Positions 1 through 8,528 of a stretch of 60,346 nucleotides of DNA are shown here, in pieces. The notes under the pieces are model-generated. The model ran no database searches, was not told where the DNA came from, and saw only the letters and a program-made list of their open reading frames with translations. Position numbers and translations under genes: made by a program. The DNA comes from Caballeronia sordidicola. GTDB taxonomy: Bacteria > Pseudomonadota > Gammaproteobacteria > Burkholderiales > Burkholderiaceae. The DNA lies in contig NZ_FCOC02000032.1 of assembly GCF_001544455.2 (NCBI RefSeq), positions 1 to 60,346 of the forward strand, in the 5' to 3' direction. Position 1 is the stretch's first letter, and each line of letters begins with the position of its first letter.

Positions 1-111
1 GAGTCGACGGCGACGTTCGATCGGGGCGATTTCGGCGTGGATTATGGCAAGACCTACGGCTTCAAGATGAAGACGACGCTGCATATTCAGGCTGAAGGCG
101 TGCGCCAGTAA
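1..111 (+). CDS. YceI-family protein, C-terminal end (partial)
   Basis: The window opens inside a gene. The last 36 codons and the TAA stop at 109-111 are visible in the frame beginning at base 1. The tail reads as alternating beta-strand residues with FDRGDFGVDYGKTYGF and ends in EGVRQ, which matches my memory of the end of YceI-type lipocalin-fold periplasmic proteins that bind isoprenoids. Only the C-terminal strands are present, so substrate and signal peptide cannot be judged. A strong terminator follows 40 bases later. Confidence 0.6.
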   Translation, partial: ESTATFDRGDFGVDYGKTYGFKMKTTLHIQAEGVRQ

Positions 112-152
112 GCAGGCAGCGACTACTTACACGGTCCAATGCTGTGGACCGG

Positions 153-183
153 AAAAACCGCTTCGCACGAAGCGGTTTTTTTT
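153..183 (+). terminator. Rho-independent terminator after the YceI-like gene
   Basis: AAAAACCGCTTCG and its complement CGAAGCGGTTTTT flank a three-base loop and are followed by more T residues. This is a classic intrinsic terminator 41 bases after the stop codon. It separates the partial gene from the transporter downstream. Confidence 0.9.
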
Positions 184-304
184 CGCCCCGGGTTTTGCGA
201 GCATTTCGATCTGGATTTCGGTGTGGCACAGTCGGCAGCGTTTGCAGTTTTGCTTGCGGGCCGAATGTGCGCGGCATCGATATAAAAATTCCAGGAGAAA
301 ATGC

Positions 305-1579
305 ATGGCCAGTACGCCTGTATCAGCAACTGTTGTCCGGCCGGCCGCGTGGCGCGCGGTGGTGGCGGCGTCCATAGGCAACGCGCTCGAATGGTTCGAC
401 CTCGTGGTCTATGGGTTTTTCGCGGTGGTGATCTCGAAGTTGTTCTTTCCGTCGGGCAACGATTCAGTCTCGATTTTGCTCACACTCGGCACGTTCGGCG
501 TGTCGTTTTTCATGCGGCCGCTGGGCGCGATCGTGCTCGGCGCCTACGCCGATAAAGCCGGCCGCAAGGCCGCGCTCACACTGTCCATTCTGTTGATGAT
601 GGTGGGCACGTTAATTATTGCCGTGTTGCCGACTTACTCGTCCATTGGCATTGCGGCGCCGCTGATCCTGGTGCTCGCGCGTTTGATGCAGGGCTTCTCC
701 GCCGGCGGCGAATTCGGCAGTGCAACCGCGTTCCTTGCCGAGCATGTGCCCGGGCGGCGCGGTTTCTTCGCGAGCTGGCAGGTCGCGAGCCAGGGCTTGA
801 CCACGCTGCTTGCCGCCATTTTCGGTGTGGTTTTGACCGGGAATCTATCGCCGGAACAGATGAATTCATGGGGCTGGCGCATGCCGTTTTTCTTCGGTTT
901 GCTGATCGGGCCGGTGGCGTACTACATCCGCACGCGACTCGATGAAACGCCTGAATTCCTCTCGGCCGTGACGACCGCGACGCCGTTGCGGGACACGTTT
1001 GCATCGAACAAGGAGCGCTTGCTGATTGCCATTGGCACCGTGGTGCTGGGAACGGTTGCGACCTATCTCGTACTCTTCATGCCGACTTATGCGATCCGCC
1101 AGTTGGGCCTCGCGCCATCGGTGGCGTTCACGGCGATCCTGCTGACCGGCGCAATCCAGATGGTGCTTTCGCCATGGGTCGGCCATCTCTCCGATACCCA
1201 CGGCCGCACCCGCATCATGCTGATCTCGGCGGTGCTCTTGCTTCTGCTCATTTACCCGCTTTTCACGTGGATCGTCGCGCATCCCACGTTCGGCAACCTG
1301 CTGGTCGTGCAGGCAGTGCTGGGCGTACTGATGACGGGGTACTTCGCCGCGTTGCCGGGCTTGCTTTCGGAGATGTTTCCCGTCGCGACGCGCACGACCG
1401 GGATGTCGCTCGCTTATAACATTGCGGTGACGGTGTTCGGCGGCTTCGGGCCGTTCATCATCACGTGGTTGATTGCATCGACGGGATCAAAGGCCGCGCC
1501 GAGTTTCTACATGATTTTCGCGGCGGCGATCAGCCTCGTGGCGTTGATGGCGGCGAGAAAACGGCTTGGATTCAGGTGA
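305..1579 (+). CDS. MFS transporter, metabolite:H+ symporter (MHS) type
   Basis: This 424-residue integral membrane protein is a major-facilitator carrier of the proton-coupled metabolite symporter group (relatives of ProP, KgtP and CitA). It carries GNALEWFDLVVYGFF at residues 25-39 and the loop RPLGAIVLGAYADKAGRK between helices 2 and 3. A second signature, ARLMQGFSAGGEFG, also fits the group, which imports organic acids or compatible solutes across the inner membrane. About twelve hydrophobic segments are visible. The ATG at 305 was chosen because AGGAG at 292-296 lies eight bases before it; the open frame continues upstream to 221 without a ribosome-binding site. The gene is alone between a terminator and the convergent brnTA pair, so the substrate cannot be inferred from neighbours. 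Confidence 0.85.
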   Translation: MASTPVSATVVRPAAWRAVVAASIGNALEWFDLVVYGFFAVVISKLFFPSGNDSVSILLTLGTFGVSFFMRPLGAIVLGAYADKAGRKAALTLSILLMMVGTLIIAVLPTYSSIGIAAPLILVLARLMQGFSAGGEFGSATAFLAEHVPGRRGFFASWQVASQGLTTLLAAIFGVVLTGNLSPEQMNSWGWRMPFFFGLLIGPVAYYIRTRLDETPEFLSAVTTATPLRDTFASNKERLLIAIGTVVLGTVATYLVLFMPTYAIRQLGLAPSVAFTAILLTGAIQMVLSPWVGHLSDTHGRTRIMLISAVLLLLLIYPLFTWIVAHPTFGNLLVVQAVLGVLMTGYFAALPGLLSEMFPVATRTTGMSLAYNIAVTVFGGFGPFIITWLIASTGSKAAPSFYMIFAAAISLVALMAARKRLGFR

Positions 1580-1596
1580 CAGGTACGACCGCGTTC

Positions 1597-1854
1597 TCAT
1601 GAGTGCCGCTTTTGCTGCGCCTGCATGTAGGCGCGCAAAAGCTTGTTGATGCGCGTCTGGTACCCCTCGCCTTGTTCCTTGAACCACGCCAGCACGTCGG
1701 CGTCGAGCCGCATGGTGACGGCTTGCTTGGGCGGTTTGTGCAGTTCGGCATTCTTGAAGAAATCGTCGCCAAGTTCGGGCATCTCGCTTGTGTCGATGCT
1801 GGCGTCCGGCATGGCTTCCAGGCGCTTCCAGTCGGTCTTTGTAGTTTTGCTCAT
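1597..1854 (-). CDS. brnA: BrnA-like antitoxin
   Basis: This 85-residue protein has an acidic, disordered-looking first half. Its second half contains VTMRLDADVLAWFKEQGEGYQTR and RINKLLRAYM (read as two overlapping pieces), the BrnA pattern of a ribbon-helix-helix DNA-binding segment with a lysine/arginine-rich end. BrnA neutralises the RNase toxin BrnT and represses the shared promoter. It lies 42 bases downstream of brnT in the same direction, the usual toxin-then-antitoxin order. It ends 17 bases from the convergent MHS transporter gene. Confidence 0.85.
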   Translation of the reverse strand: MSKTTKTDWKRLEAMPDASIDTSEMPELGDDFFKNAELHKPPKQAVTMRLDADVLAWFKEQGEGYQTRINKLLRAYMQAQQKRHS

Positions 1855-1896
1855 GGTTTTGCTCTGCCCTTAAGTGCCTGGAAGGCGTTGAATGGA

Positions 1897-2175
1897 TCAA
1901 CGGGAAATGGCGTCCCCATAACGTCTTACTTCGGGACGCGTTGCCTTGCGTGCCGAAATGATCCGTATGGTGTCGCCGTCGCGCTCTACATATACGACCA
2001 ACGCAACGATCAGTTTCATCCATCCGAGCGCAATCCAGCGGTCTTCGCCAAAGTCTTCCCGGCGATCCGCCGCGGTCAGCACGGGATACTTGAAAATTTC
2101 GACCGCGTCATTGAAGTCGATACCGTGTTTCCGGATATTGCTGCGGTTCTTCGCTTCGTCCCACTCGAATTGCAT
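1897..2175 (-). CDS. brnT: BrnT-like ribonuclease toxin
   Basis: This 92-residue protein starts at the ATG at 2175, preceded by AGGAAG. It begins MQFEWDEAKNRSNIRKHGID and ends with RIISARKATRPEVRRYGDAI. These are the hallmarks of the BrnT (DUF497) fold, a RelE-like ribonuclease, including the FxWDExKN start, the KHG turn and the ISARKA strand. The frame is open upstream to 2340, but the family start and the ribosome-binding site favour 2175. With brnA it forms a type II toxin-antitoxin module placed between a transporter gene and the core secF operon. No frameshift is visible, so both parts look intact. Confidence 0.87.
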   Translation of the reverse strand: MQFEWDEAKNRSNIRKHGIDFNDAVEIFKYPVLTAADRREDFGEDRWIALGWMKLIVALVVYVERDGDTIRIISARKATRPEVRRYGDAISR

Positions 2176-2194
2176 GACGCTTCCTGTATTTACG

Positions 2195-2210
2195 ATTGTA
2201 CATACATTGT
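2195..2210 (-). promoter_or_regulatory. Candidate brnTA promoter/operator
   Basis: An AT-rich patch in otherwise G+C-rich DNA lies 20-35 bases upstream of the brnT start. On the minus strand it contains TACAAT (complement of 2195-2200), close to a -10 consensus, and the pentamer ACAAT occurs twice, 11 bases apart. Only a poor -35 match is seen. Autoregulation by the BrnT-BrnA complex is known for the family; this particular site is an inference. Confidence 0.4.
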
Positions 2211-2290
2211 GCAGTATTAGGAACTCCCGCAGTCGGCTTACCCGTAGCCGCATGTGTCGGTTCCACCAAATGTTGCAAATCCCCGCCCCA

Positions 2291-2323
2291 AAAGCAAAAA
2301 GGCCGACTCTTTCGAATCGGCCC
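2291..2323 (-). terminator. Terminator downstream of secF
   Basis: On the minus strand GGCCGATT pairs with AGTCGGCC around a short loop and is followed by TTTTTGCTTTT. It begins about 33 bases after the secF stop codon and closes the queA-tgt-yajC-secDF transcript before the brnT promoter region. Confidence 0.85.
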
Positions 2324-2355
2324 TTCCTGCCTTCAAACATTGAATCCCTGGCGCT

Positions 2356-3306
2356 TTAAACCTCTGCGCCAGCGTTCGGATCGTTGGGATCGAATTTCGG
2401 CTTCTTGTCCTTCACCAAATCTTCGCGCTTCACGCCAAGCCACATGGCCAGCGCAGCAGCCACGAACACCGACGAATAAATACCGAACAAGATGCCCACC
2501 GTCAGCGCCAGCGCAAAATAATGCAGCGTCGCGCCGCCGAACAGGAACATGGACAGCACCATCATTTCCGTACAACCGTGAGTGATGATGGTTCGCGACA
2601 TGGTGCTGGTGATTGCGTGGTTGATCACCTCGATCACCGTCATCTTGCGCTGCTTGCGGAAGGTTTCGCGAATCCGGTCGAAGATAACCACCGACTCGTT
2701 CACCGAGTAACCGAGCACTGCAAGAATCGCTGCCAGCACCGAGAGCGAAAACTCCCACTGGAAGAACGCGAAGAACCCGAGAATGATCACCACGTCATGC
2801 AAGTTGGCGATAATGCCGGCCACCGCGTATTTCCATTCGAACCGGAACGACAGGTAGATCACAATGCCGATCACCACGCAGGCAAGCGCGAGCAGCCCGT
2901 TGGTGACGAGTTCCTTGCCGACTTGCGGACCGACGAATTCAACACGCTGCAACTGCGCCTGCGCATCCTGGTTCTTCAGCGCACTCATCACCTGATCGCT
3001 TTGCTGCGCGGACGTCAATCCTTGCTTCAACGGCAAGCGGATCAGCACGTCGCGCGACGTGCCGAAATTCTGCACCTGGGCGTCGGGATAACCGAGCTTG
3101 CTCATGGTGTCGCGCACGGGTTCGAGCGGCACGGCCTGCGGATACTGCACTTCCACCACGGTCCCGCCGGTGAATTCCACGGAAAGATGCAGTCCGCGAT
3201 GCAGAAGGAAAAACACAGCGGCGAGAAACGTGATGAGCGAAATTGCGTTGAAAAGCAATGCTCGCTGCATCAACGGCAAGTCGCGGCGAATACGAAAGAA
3301 TTCCAT
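2356..3306 (-). CDS. secF: Protein translocase subunit SecF
   Basis: This 316-residue polytopic protein forms the SecDF accessory complex, which uses the proton gradient to pull proteins through SecYEG into the periplasm. The N-terminus has a membrane segment followed by LSVEFTGGTVVEV, the family's FxGG signature. The C-terminal half has the RND-like helices with GYSVNESVVIFDRIRE, where a conserved Asp/Arg pair sits. The length agrees with E. coli SecF (323). It starts 17 bases after the secD stop in the same operon, and a terminator follows. The C-terminal tail is hydrophilic (KDKKPKFDPNDPNAGAEV). Confidence 0.97.
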   Translation of the reverse strand: MEFFRIRRDLPLMQRALLFNAISLITFLAAVFFLLHRGLHLSVEFTGGTVVEVQYPQAVPLEPVRDTMSKLGYPDAQVQNFGTSRDVLIRLPLKQGLTSAQQSDQVMSALKNQDAQAQLQRVEFVGPQVGKELVTNGLLALACVVIGIVIYLSFRFEWKYAVAGIIANLHDVVIILGFFAFFQWEFSLSVLAAILAVLGYSVNESVVIFDRIRETFRKQRKMTVIEVINHAITSTMSRTIITHGCTEMMVLSMFLFGGATLHYFALALTVGILFGIYSSVFVAAALAMWLGVKREDLVKDKKPKFDPNDPNAGAEV

Positions 3307-3323
3307 GATTTATTCTCCGGGAC

Positions 3324-5396
3324 TCAGTTGGACGAGCCGGGTTTTTTCGGCTCGATGCCAGGCCCCGAGCGGCGGCGAACAACCGGCTTGCCGTTGCGAA
3401 GCGCGGGCGCAGCCTGCTGTTTCTGCGCACGGGCGGGGACTGGCGCCTTGGCGCGGGCGGCGGGCTGGACGATTTCGTCGACGGGAGAATCGTCACCACG
3501 CTCGTTCGCCAGATAAGCGGCGGTGGCCGCGGCCGTGTCGCTGCCAGTCGGACGCCAGACCTGACCAATCGCGAGCGATTGCAGTTTCTTCTTGCCGCCG
3601 TACCAGAGATTCACGAGACCGCGCGAGAAGAACACAGCCGAGAACATGGATGTCAGGATGCCGATACAGTGCACGACCGCAAAGCCGCGCACCGGACCCG
3701 AGCCAAACGCGAGCAGCGCCAGACCGGCAATCAGGGTGGTCACGTTAGAGTCGAGAATCGTTGCCCATGCGTGCGAAAAGCCGTTCTGAATAGCGAGCTG
3801 CGGCGGCGCGCCGTTGCGCAGTTCCTCGCGGATACGTTCGTTGATCAGCACGTTTGCATCGATTGCCATACCGAGCGCGAGCGCAATAGCCGCTATACCC
3901 GGCAGCGTCAGCGTGGCTTGCAGCATGGAGAGAATCGCCACCAGCAACAGCAGGTTCACCGACAGCGACAACATGGAGATCAGGCCGAACAGCATGTAGT
4001 ACGCGATCATGAAGACGGCGATAGCGGCGAAACCGTACTGCACCGAATCGAAGCCCTTCCTGATGTTGTCGGCGCCCAGGCTCGGGCCGATCGTGCGTTC
4101 TTCGATGATGTCCATGGGCGCAGCGAGCGAGCCGGCGCGCAGCAGCAGCGCGAGATCCGTTGCGGCTTGCGGCGAAGGCTGTCCGGTGATCTGGAAGCGG
4201 TCGCCGAGTTCGGACTGGATGGTCGCGACCGTCAGCACTTCGCCCTTGCCTTTCTCGAACAGGATCATGGCCATCGGCTTGCCGATGTTGTCGCGCGACA
4301 CGCTGCTTACCGAACGGCCGCCGGCCGCGTCGAGGCGAATGTTCACGGACGGACGCTGATGTTCGTCGAATCCCGCCGATGCGTCGATGATCCGGTCACC
4401 CGAGAAAATCACCTGCTTGCGTACGAGCGTGGGCCCCGTGTTGCCCTGCGTGAAGAGTTCGTCGCCGGGAGGAACCGGGTCGTTCGGGCCCGGATGCGTG
4501 TTGGTCGGATCGGCGAGGCGGGCTTCGAGCGTTGCCGTGCGGCCGATGATGTCCTTCGCTTTCGCCGTGTCCTGCACGCCCGGCAGCTCGACCACGATCC
4601 GGTCGGAACCTTGTTGCTGGATCACCGGCTCGGCCACGCCAAGCTCGTTCACGCGGTTATGCAGCGTGATGATGTTCTGCTTGAGTGCGCTGTCTTCAAC
4701 CGTCTTTTGCGCAGCCGGCGTGAACGTGCCGACCACTTGGTAACCGTCGCCGCCCTGACGTGTTGCCCATTGCAGTTCGTTCAGGCTCGTCGAAAGCACC
4801 GTGCGCGCGGAATCGGCGGCAGCCTGGTCGGAGAAGTTGACCACCACAGCCTGATTCACGCGATTCACGCCGCCATCGCGGATGTTTTTATCGCGCAGGA
4901 GGGCGCGGGCGTCAGTGGCGTTCGAATCCAGCTTCTTGTTCAGTGCCCCCGCCATGTCCACTTGCAGCAGGAAGTGCACGCCGCCGCGCAAGTCGAGGCC
5001 AAGGTACATGGGCAATGCATGCAACGCGGTGAGCCAGCGTGGCGAAGCCGCCTGCAGATTCAGCGCGACGATATATTGCGGATCGTTCGGGTCGCTGTTG
5101 AGCGTTTTCTGCAACAGATCCTTCACGCGCAATTGCGTATCCGTGTCTTTCAGGCGCACGCGGATGTTCGCGTTAGCCGACGAGTTGTCGAAGGTGACTT
5201 CGTCTGCCGCGATCTTGCTCGCCGACAGGGCGCCCTCGACATTGGCAAGCGTTGACGAATCAAGCTTGACCGTTGCCTTGCCGCTCGATACCTGCACCGC
5301 TGGCGCTTCGCCGAAAAAATTGGGCAGTGTATAGACGAGGCCGATGACGAGCGCCACCAGCATCACGGCATATTTCCAAAGTGGGTAGCGATTCAT
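3324..5396 (-). CDS. secD: Protein translocase subunit SecD
   Basis: At 690 residues this is the large SecDF partner. It has an N-terminal membrane helix (KYAVMLVALVIGLVYTLPNFF) and a long periplasmic region including MYLGLDLRGGVHFLLQVDM (D-L-R-G-G motif). A C-terminal membrane domain carries ALGMAIDANVLINERIRE, where the conserved Asp takes part in proton coupling. It is longer than E. coli SecD (615). The excess is partly a low-complexity C-terminal tail rich in Ala, Pro, Lys and Arg, ending GIEPKKPGSSN, which is probably cytoplasmic. It lies between yajC and secF, all minus strand, with an unusual paired RNA segment in the yajC-secD gap. Confidence 0.97.
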   Translation of the reverse strand: MNRYPLWKYAVMLVALVIGLVYTLPNFFGEAPAVQVSSGKATVKLDSSTLANVEGALSASKIAADEVTFDNSSANANIRVRLKDTDTQLRVKDLLQKTLNSDPNDPQYIVALNLQAASPRWLTALHALPMYLGLDLRGGVHFLLQVDMAGALNKKLDSNATDARALLRDKNIRDGGVNRVNQAVVVNFSDQAAADSARTVLSTSLNELQWATRQGGDGYQVVGTFTPAAQKTVEDSALKQNIITLHNRVNELGVAEPVIQQQGSDRIVVELPGVQDTAKAKDIIGRTATLEARLADPTNTHPGPNDPVPPGDELFTQGNTGPTLVRKQVIFSGDRIIDASAGFDEHQRPSVNIRLDAAGGRSVSSVSRDNIGKPMAMILFEKGKGEVLTVATIQSELGDRFQITGQPSPQAATDLALLLRAGSLAAPMDIIEERTIGPSLGADNIRKGFDSVQYGFAAIAVFMIAYYMLFGLISMLSLSVNLLLLVAILSMLQATLTLPGIAAIALALGMAIDANVLINERIREELRNGAPPQLAIQNGFSHAWATILDSNVTTLIAGLALLAFGSGPVRGFAVVHCIGILTSMFSAVFFSRGLVNLWYGGKKKLQSLAIGQVWRPTGSDTAAATAAYLANERGDDSPVDEIVQPAARAKAPVPARAQKQQAAPALRNGKPVVRRRSGPGIEPKKPGSSN

Positions 5397-5439
5397 GGGA
5401 ATGGCCGAACAGGAGAGTTGGCGAGGAGGGGATAAGCGT

Positions 5440-5506
5440 TTGCGTCCGGCAATGAGCGGGCTGCCGGCGTAAAGGTGCGTAACCGCACGAGCCGCGCCGG
5501 ACGCAA
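5440..5506 (-). other. Structured RNA segment between yajC and secD
   Basis: The 122-base gap between yajC and secD contains an 11-bp perfect inverted repeat: TTGCGTCCGGC at 5440-5450 and GCCGGACGCAA at 5496-5506. The 45-base interior holds a second hairpin, GTGCG-GTTA-CGCAC on the minus strand. There is no T tract, so it does not look like an ordinary terminator. It could be an mRNA processing or stability element that sets yajC and secDF levels apart; this function is inferred from shape only. Confidence 0.5.
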
Positions 5507-5518
5507 GAAATATCGGCC

Positions 5519-5842
5519 TTACAGCGACTTGATCGTGCCTTTCGGGAGGATGGTCGTGACAGACGCCTTCTGGATGGTGATTTCCGTGCCTTCCGCGATC
5601 TCGACGCCCACATACGCGTCCGACACCTTCGTCACCTTGCCGACAATACCGCCGTTCGTTACGACTTCGTCACCCTTCGCCATTGCAGCCAGCATGTTGC
5701 GATGTTCCTTCTGGCGCTTCATTTGCGGGCGAATCATGATGAAGTACAACACAGCGAACATCAAGATCAGAGGCAGAAAACTCATGATGCTTGACTGTGC
5801 ACCGTCGGCGCCTTGTCCGAAGGCTCTTGAAATAAAATCCAC
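5519..5842 (-). CDS. yajC: Preprotein translocase subunit YajC
   Basis: This 107-residue protein has a single membrane helix (SIMSFLPLILMFAVLYFIMI) followed by RPQMKRQKEHRNML and a basic, beta-rich cytoplasmic part with GDEVVTNGGIVGKV. This is the standard YajC pattern. YajC associates with SecDF at the inner membrane. It is co-directional with tgt upstream and secD downstream, as in most proteobacteria. The start ATG at 5842 fits the family N-terminus (MDFISRAFGQ). Confidence 0.96.
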   Translation of the reverse strand: MDFISRAFGQGADGAQSSIMSFLPLILMFAVLYFIMIRPQMKRQKEHRNMLAAMAKGDEVVTNGGIVGKVTKVSDAYVGVEIAEGTEITIQKASVTTILPKGTIKSL

Positions 5843-5904
5843 GTCGGTCTCTCCGTTATAACGATCAGAAAATTAGCCCGCCATTCTAACACCGGGCTTC
5901 GCCG

Positions 5905-5928
5905 CACAAGCGCGGAATGCGCTTTGTG
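5905..5928 (-). other. Hairpin between tgt and yajC
   Basis: On the minus strand CACAAAGCGC and GCGCTTGTG pair with one bulged base around a five-base loop, in the 172-base gap between the tgt stop and the yajC start. No T run follows. It may be an intercistronic stem or a weak pause site; I see no other feature in the gap. Confidence 0.35.
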
Positions 5929-6014
5929 ATCAAGCTGTTAAAGGGCGGCGTAAAGCAATTGTAATGTCTATTGCGTGAATCGAAGCGTCGATCAAGCGAA
6001 CGTTAGCCATCTGG

Positions 6015-7202
6015 TCAGCCGATTCCACGCGCCCGGTTCTCATGAAACACCTTCACGAACGCGTCGAACATGTGGTTTTCGATTGAATCGCGGATTTCCT
6101 GCATGAGTTGCAAGTAGTAGTGCAGGTTGTGGATGGTGTTCAGTTGCGAGCCGAGAATTTCGCCCACGCGATGCAAATGGTGCAAATACCCACGCGTGAA
6201 ATGACGGCAGGTATAGCAGCCGCAGCTTTCGTCGAGCGGCCGGAGCGAGTTCTTGTGTGTGGCGTTGCGGATCTTGACGTCGCCGAAGCGGGTGAAGAGC
6301 CAGCCATTGCGCGCATTGCGGGTCGGCATCACGCAGTCGAACATGTCCACGCCCGAGCCTACGCCCGCGACGAGGTCTTCAGGCGTGCCCACGCCCATCA
6401 GATAACGGGGTTTATTGGCGGGAAGCTTAGGACCTACGTGTTCCAGCAGGCGGATCATCTCTTCCTTCGGCTCGCCGACCGATAAACCACCGATCGCAAA
6501 TCCATGAAAATCCATGTCCGCGAGACCGGCGAGCGATTCGTCGCGAAGATCCTCGAACATGCCGCCCTGGACAATGCCGAACAGCGCGTTCGGGTTGCCG
6601 CCCCGCGCGAATTCATCGAGCGAACGTTTGGCCCAGCGCATCGACATGCGCATGGAATCCGCCGCGTCCTTGTGCGGCGTAGGCACGCCGTTGGTGGCGT
6701 AGGGCGTGCATTCGTCCAGTTGCATCACGATGTCAGAGTTCAGCACCTTCTGAATCTGCATCGAGATTTCCGGCGATAAAAACAGCTTGTCGCCATTGAT
6801 GGGCGACGCGAACGTGACGCCGTCTTCGGTGATCTTGCGCAGATCGCCGAGAGAGAAGACCTGGAAGCCGCCGGAATCGGTGAGGATCGGCCGGTTCCAG
6901 TTCATGAAGCGATGCAATCCGCCATGCGCCGAGATTGTTTCCAGCCCCGGACGCAGCCAGAGGTGAAACGTGTTGCCGAGGATGATCTGCGCGTGCATTT
7001 CCTCGAGTTCGCGCGGCTGGACGGCCTTCACCGTGCCGTAGGTGCCAACGGGCATGAAGATTGGCGTCTGGACCACGCCATGGTTCAGCGTGACGCGGCC
7101 GCGGCGCGCCTGGCCGTCGGTTGCGATCAGATCGAACGCAAGGCCGTTTTCCGGGCGCGTCGTTGTTTCGGCCATATGGGTTGTTTCGTTCATTTCGTTC
7201 AT
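6015..7202 (-). CDS. tgt: tRNA-guanine(34) transglycosylase
   Basis: This 395-residue enzyme exchanges guanine for preQ1 at the wobble position of GUN-anticodon tRNAs in queuosine biosynthesis. It contains DSGGFQVFSL in the substrate pocket, the nucleophilic Asp region GVDMFDCVMPTRNARNG, and the zinc site CGCYTCRHFTRGYLHH near the C-terminus. The ATG at 7202 was chosen because CAGGAG precedes it by about seven bases; the open frame runs further to 7289 without support. It follows queA with a gap of about 117 bases and precedes yajC, the conserved queA-tgt-yajC-secDF arrangement. Confidence 0.97.
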   Translation of the reverse strand: MNEMNETTHMAETTTRPENGLAFDLIATDGQARRGRVTLNHGVVQTPIFMPVGTYGTVKAVQPRELEEMHAQIILGNTFHLWLRPGLETISAHGGLHRFMNWNRPILTDSGGFQVFSLGDLRKITEDGVTFASPINGDKLFLSPEISMQIQKVLNSDIVMQLDECTPYATNGVPTPHKDAADSMRMSMRWAKRSLDEFARGGNPNALFGIVQGGMFEDLRDESLAGLADMDFHGFAIGGLSVGEPKEEMIRLLEHVGPKLPANKPRYLMGVGTPEDLVAGVGSGVDMFDCVMPTRNARNGWLFTRFGDVKIRNATHKNSLRPLDESCGCYTCRHFTRGYLHHLHRVGEILGSQLNTIHNLHYYLQLMQEIRDSIENHMFDAFVKVFHENRARGIG

Positions 7203-7319
7203 TCGAAGCTCCTGCGACCGGAAAGGCCCTGCATTGGGGACGGAGTCAGGCGCTGAAGCGCCAACTCCGGACCGGCGTGTCCGGCGCAAATGGGTAATTT
7301 ATTGCGTGGGCCGCTGGGT

Positions 7320-8369
7320 TCAAGACGTTTGCCGCGTGAGCAGCATGGCGTCGCCGTAGCTGAAAAAACGGTATCGCTCTTCAATTGCATGCGCGTAGGC
7401 GGCGCGGATCGCGTCCATGCCCGCAAACGCGGAAACGAGCATCATCAGCGTCGATTTCGGCAAATGGAAATTCGTCACAAGCCGGTCGACCACGCGAAAC
7501 CGGTAACCCGGCGTGATGAAAATATCCGTCTCGGCGCTGGTTTCCGCGAGCGTGCGGCCGGCTTCATCGGCGTCGCGCGCGGCGGCTTCGAGGGCGCGCA
7601 TGGACGTGGTTCCGACCGCGATCACGCGATTTCCGCGCGCTTTTGCCGCCGCGATCTTGTCGGCGAGCGACTGCGGCAACCTGTACCACTCGCTATGCAT
7701 CTTGTGCTCCGCGAGATTCTCCACGCGCACCGGCTGGAATGTGCCCGCGCCCACGTGCAGCGTCAGCGTCGCGCGATCCACGCCGCGCGCGTCGAGCGCG
7801 GCGAGGAGCGGGGCATCGAAATGCAGGCCCGCGGTGGGCGCCGCGACCGCGCCGGGGTTCGCGGCATAAACAGTCTGGTAGCGAGTTTCGTCGTAGGCGT
7901 CGGGATCGTGCTCAATGTACGGCGGCAACGGCAAGCGCCCGTATTGCTCGATCAGCGTGAGGCAATCAGCCGGGAAATGCAGCGTGTAGAACGGTTCCGC
8001 GCGCTCGCCGACCGTGACTTCGAAAGCATCGGCGAGAACGATCCTCGTGCCGGGCTGCGGGCTTTTGCTTGCCCGGATCTGCGCGAGCGCGGTTGTCGCG
8101 CCCGTCAGACGCTCGATGAGCACCTCGACTCGCCCACCGCTGGCCTTTTGGCCGAGGAACCGTGCCTTCAGTACTTTGGTATCGTTGAATACCAGCAGAT
8201 CGCCGGGTTCGAGCAAGCCGGGCAACTCGGTGAACTGGCGGTCGGTGAACACAGGCGCAGCGGCGCTGTTGTCCACGTCGAGCAGACGGCTCGCGCTGCG
8301 CTCGGCGAGCGCCGTTTGCGCGATCAGCTCGGGCGGCAGATTAAAATCGAAGTCGGAAAGCGTGAACAT
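7320..8369 (-). CDS. queA: S-adenosylmethionine:tRNA ribosyltransferase-isomerase
   Basis: This 349-residue enzyme transfers and rearranges the ribose of SAM onto preQ1-modified tRNA to make epoxyqueuosine, the step after Tgt. Family landmarks are the start MFTLSDFDFNLPPELIAQ, the segment LLVFNDTKVLKARF, GRVEVLIERL, the HVGAGTFQPVRVENL block and the C-terminal TNFHLPKSTLMMLVSAF. The start at 8369 is fixed by this N-terminus; the frame stays open far upstream, but that is antisense to recG. It heads the minus-strand operon and is divergent from recG across 159 bases. Confidence 0.97.
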   Translation of the reverse strand: MFTLSDFDFNLPPELIAQTALAERSASRLLDVDNSAAAPVFTDRQFTELPGLLEPGDLLVFNDTKVLKARFLGQKASGGRVEVLIERLTGATTALAQIRASKSPQPGTRIVLADAFEVTVGERAEPFYTLHFPADCLTLIEQYGRLPLPPYIEHDPDAYDETRYQTVYAANPGAVAAPTAGLHFDAPLLAALDARGVDRATLTLHVGAGTFQPVRVENLAEHKMHSEWYRLPQSLADKIAAAKARGNRVIAVGTTSMRALEAAARDADEAGRTLAETSAETDIFITPGYRFRVVDRLVTNFHLPKSTLMMLVSAFAGMDAIRAAYAHAIEERYRFFSYGDAMLLTRQTS

Positions 8370-8528
8370 TGGGGAAAGCGAGTCAGTGCACGATGATTCG
8401 CGCGGTATTTTGCAAAAACGCGTGGCAGGGCGGCGCGCGGCGGCGCCGTCGTAAAGAACGCACGGCGAGAGGGGAACTCCCGCTTCGCCGCGCCGAACGA
8501 AGCCGATATTGTACTTTGAAGAGATCAG

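Noticed and set aside
281..286. TATAAA as a promoter for the MHS transporter
   Set aside because: Transcription would start within the ribosome-binding site at 292-296, leaving no usable leader, and no -35 at proper spacing is seen.
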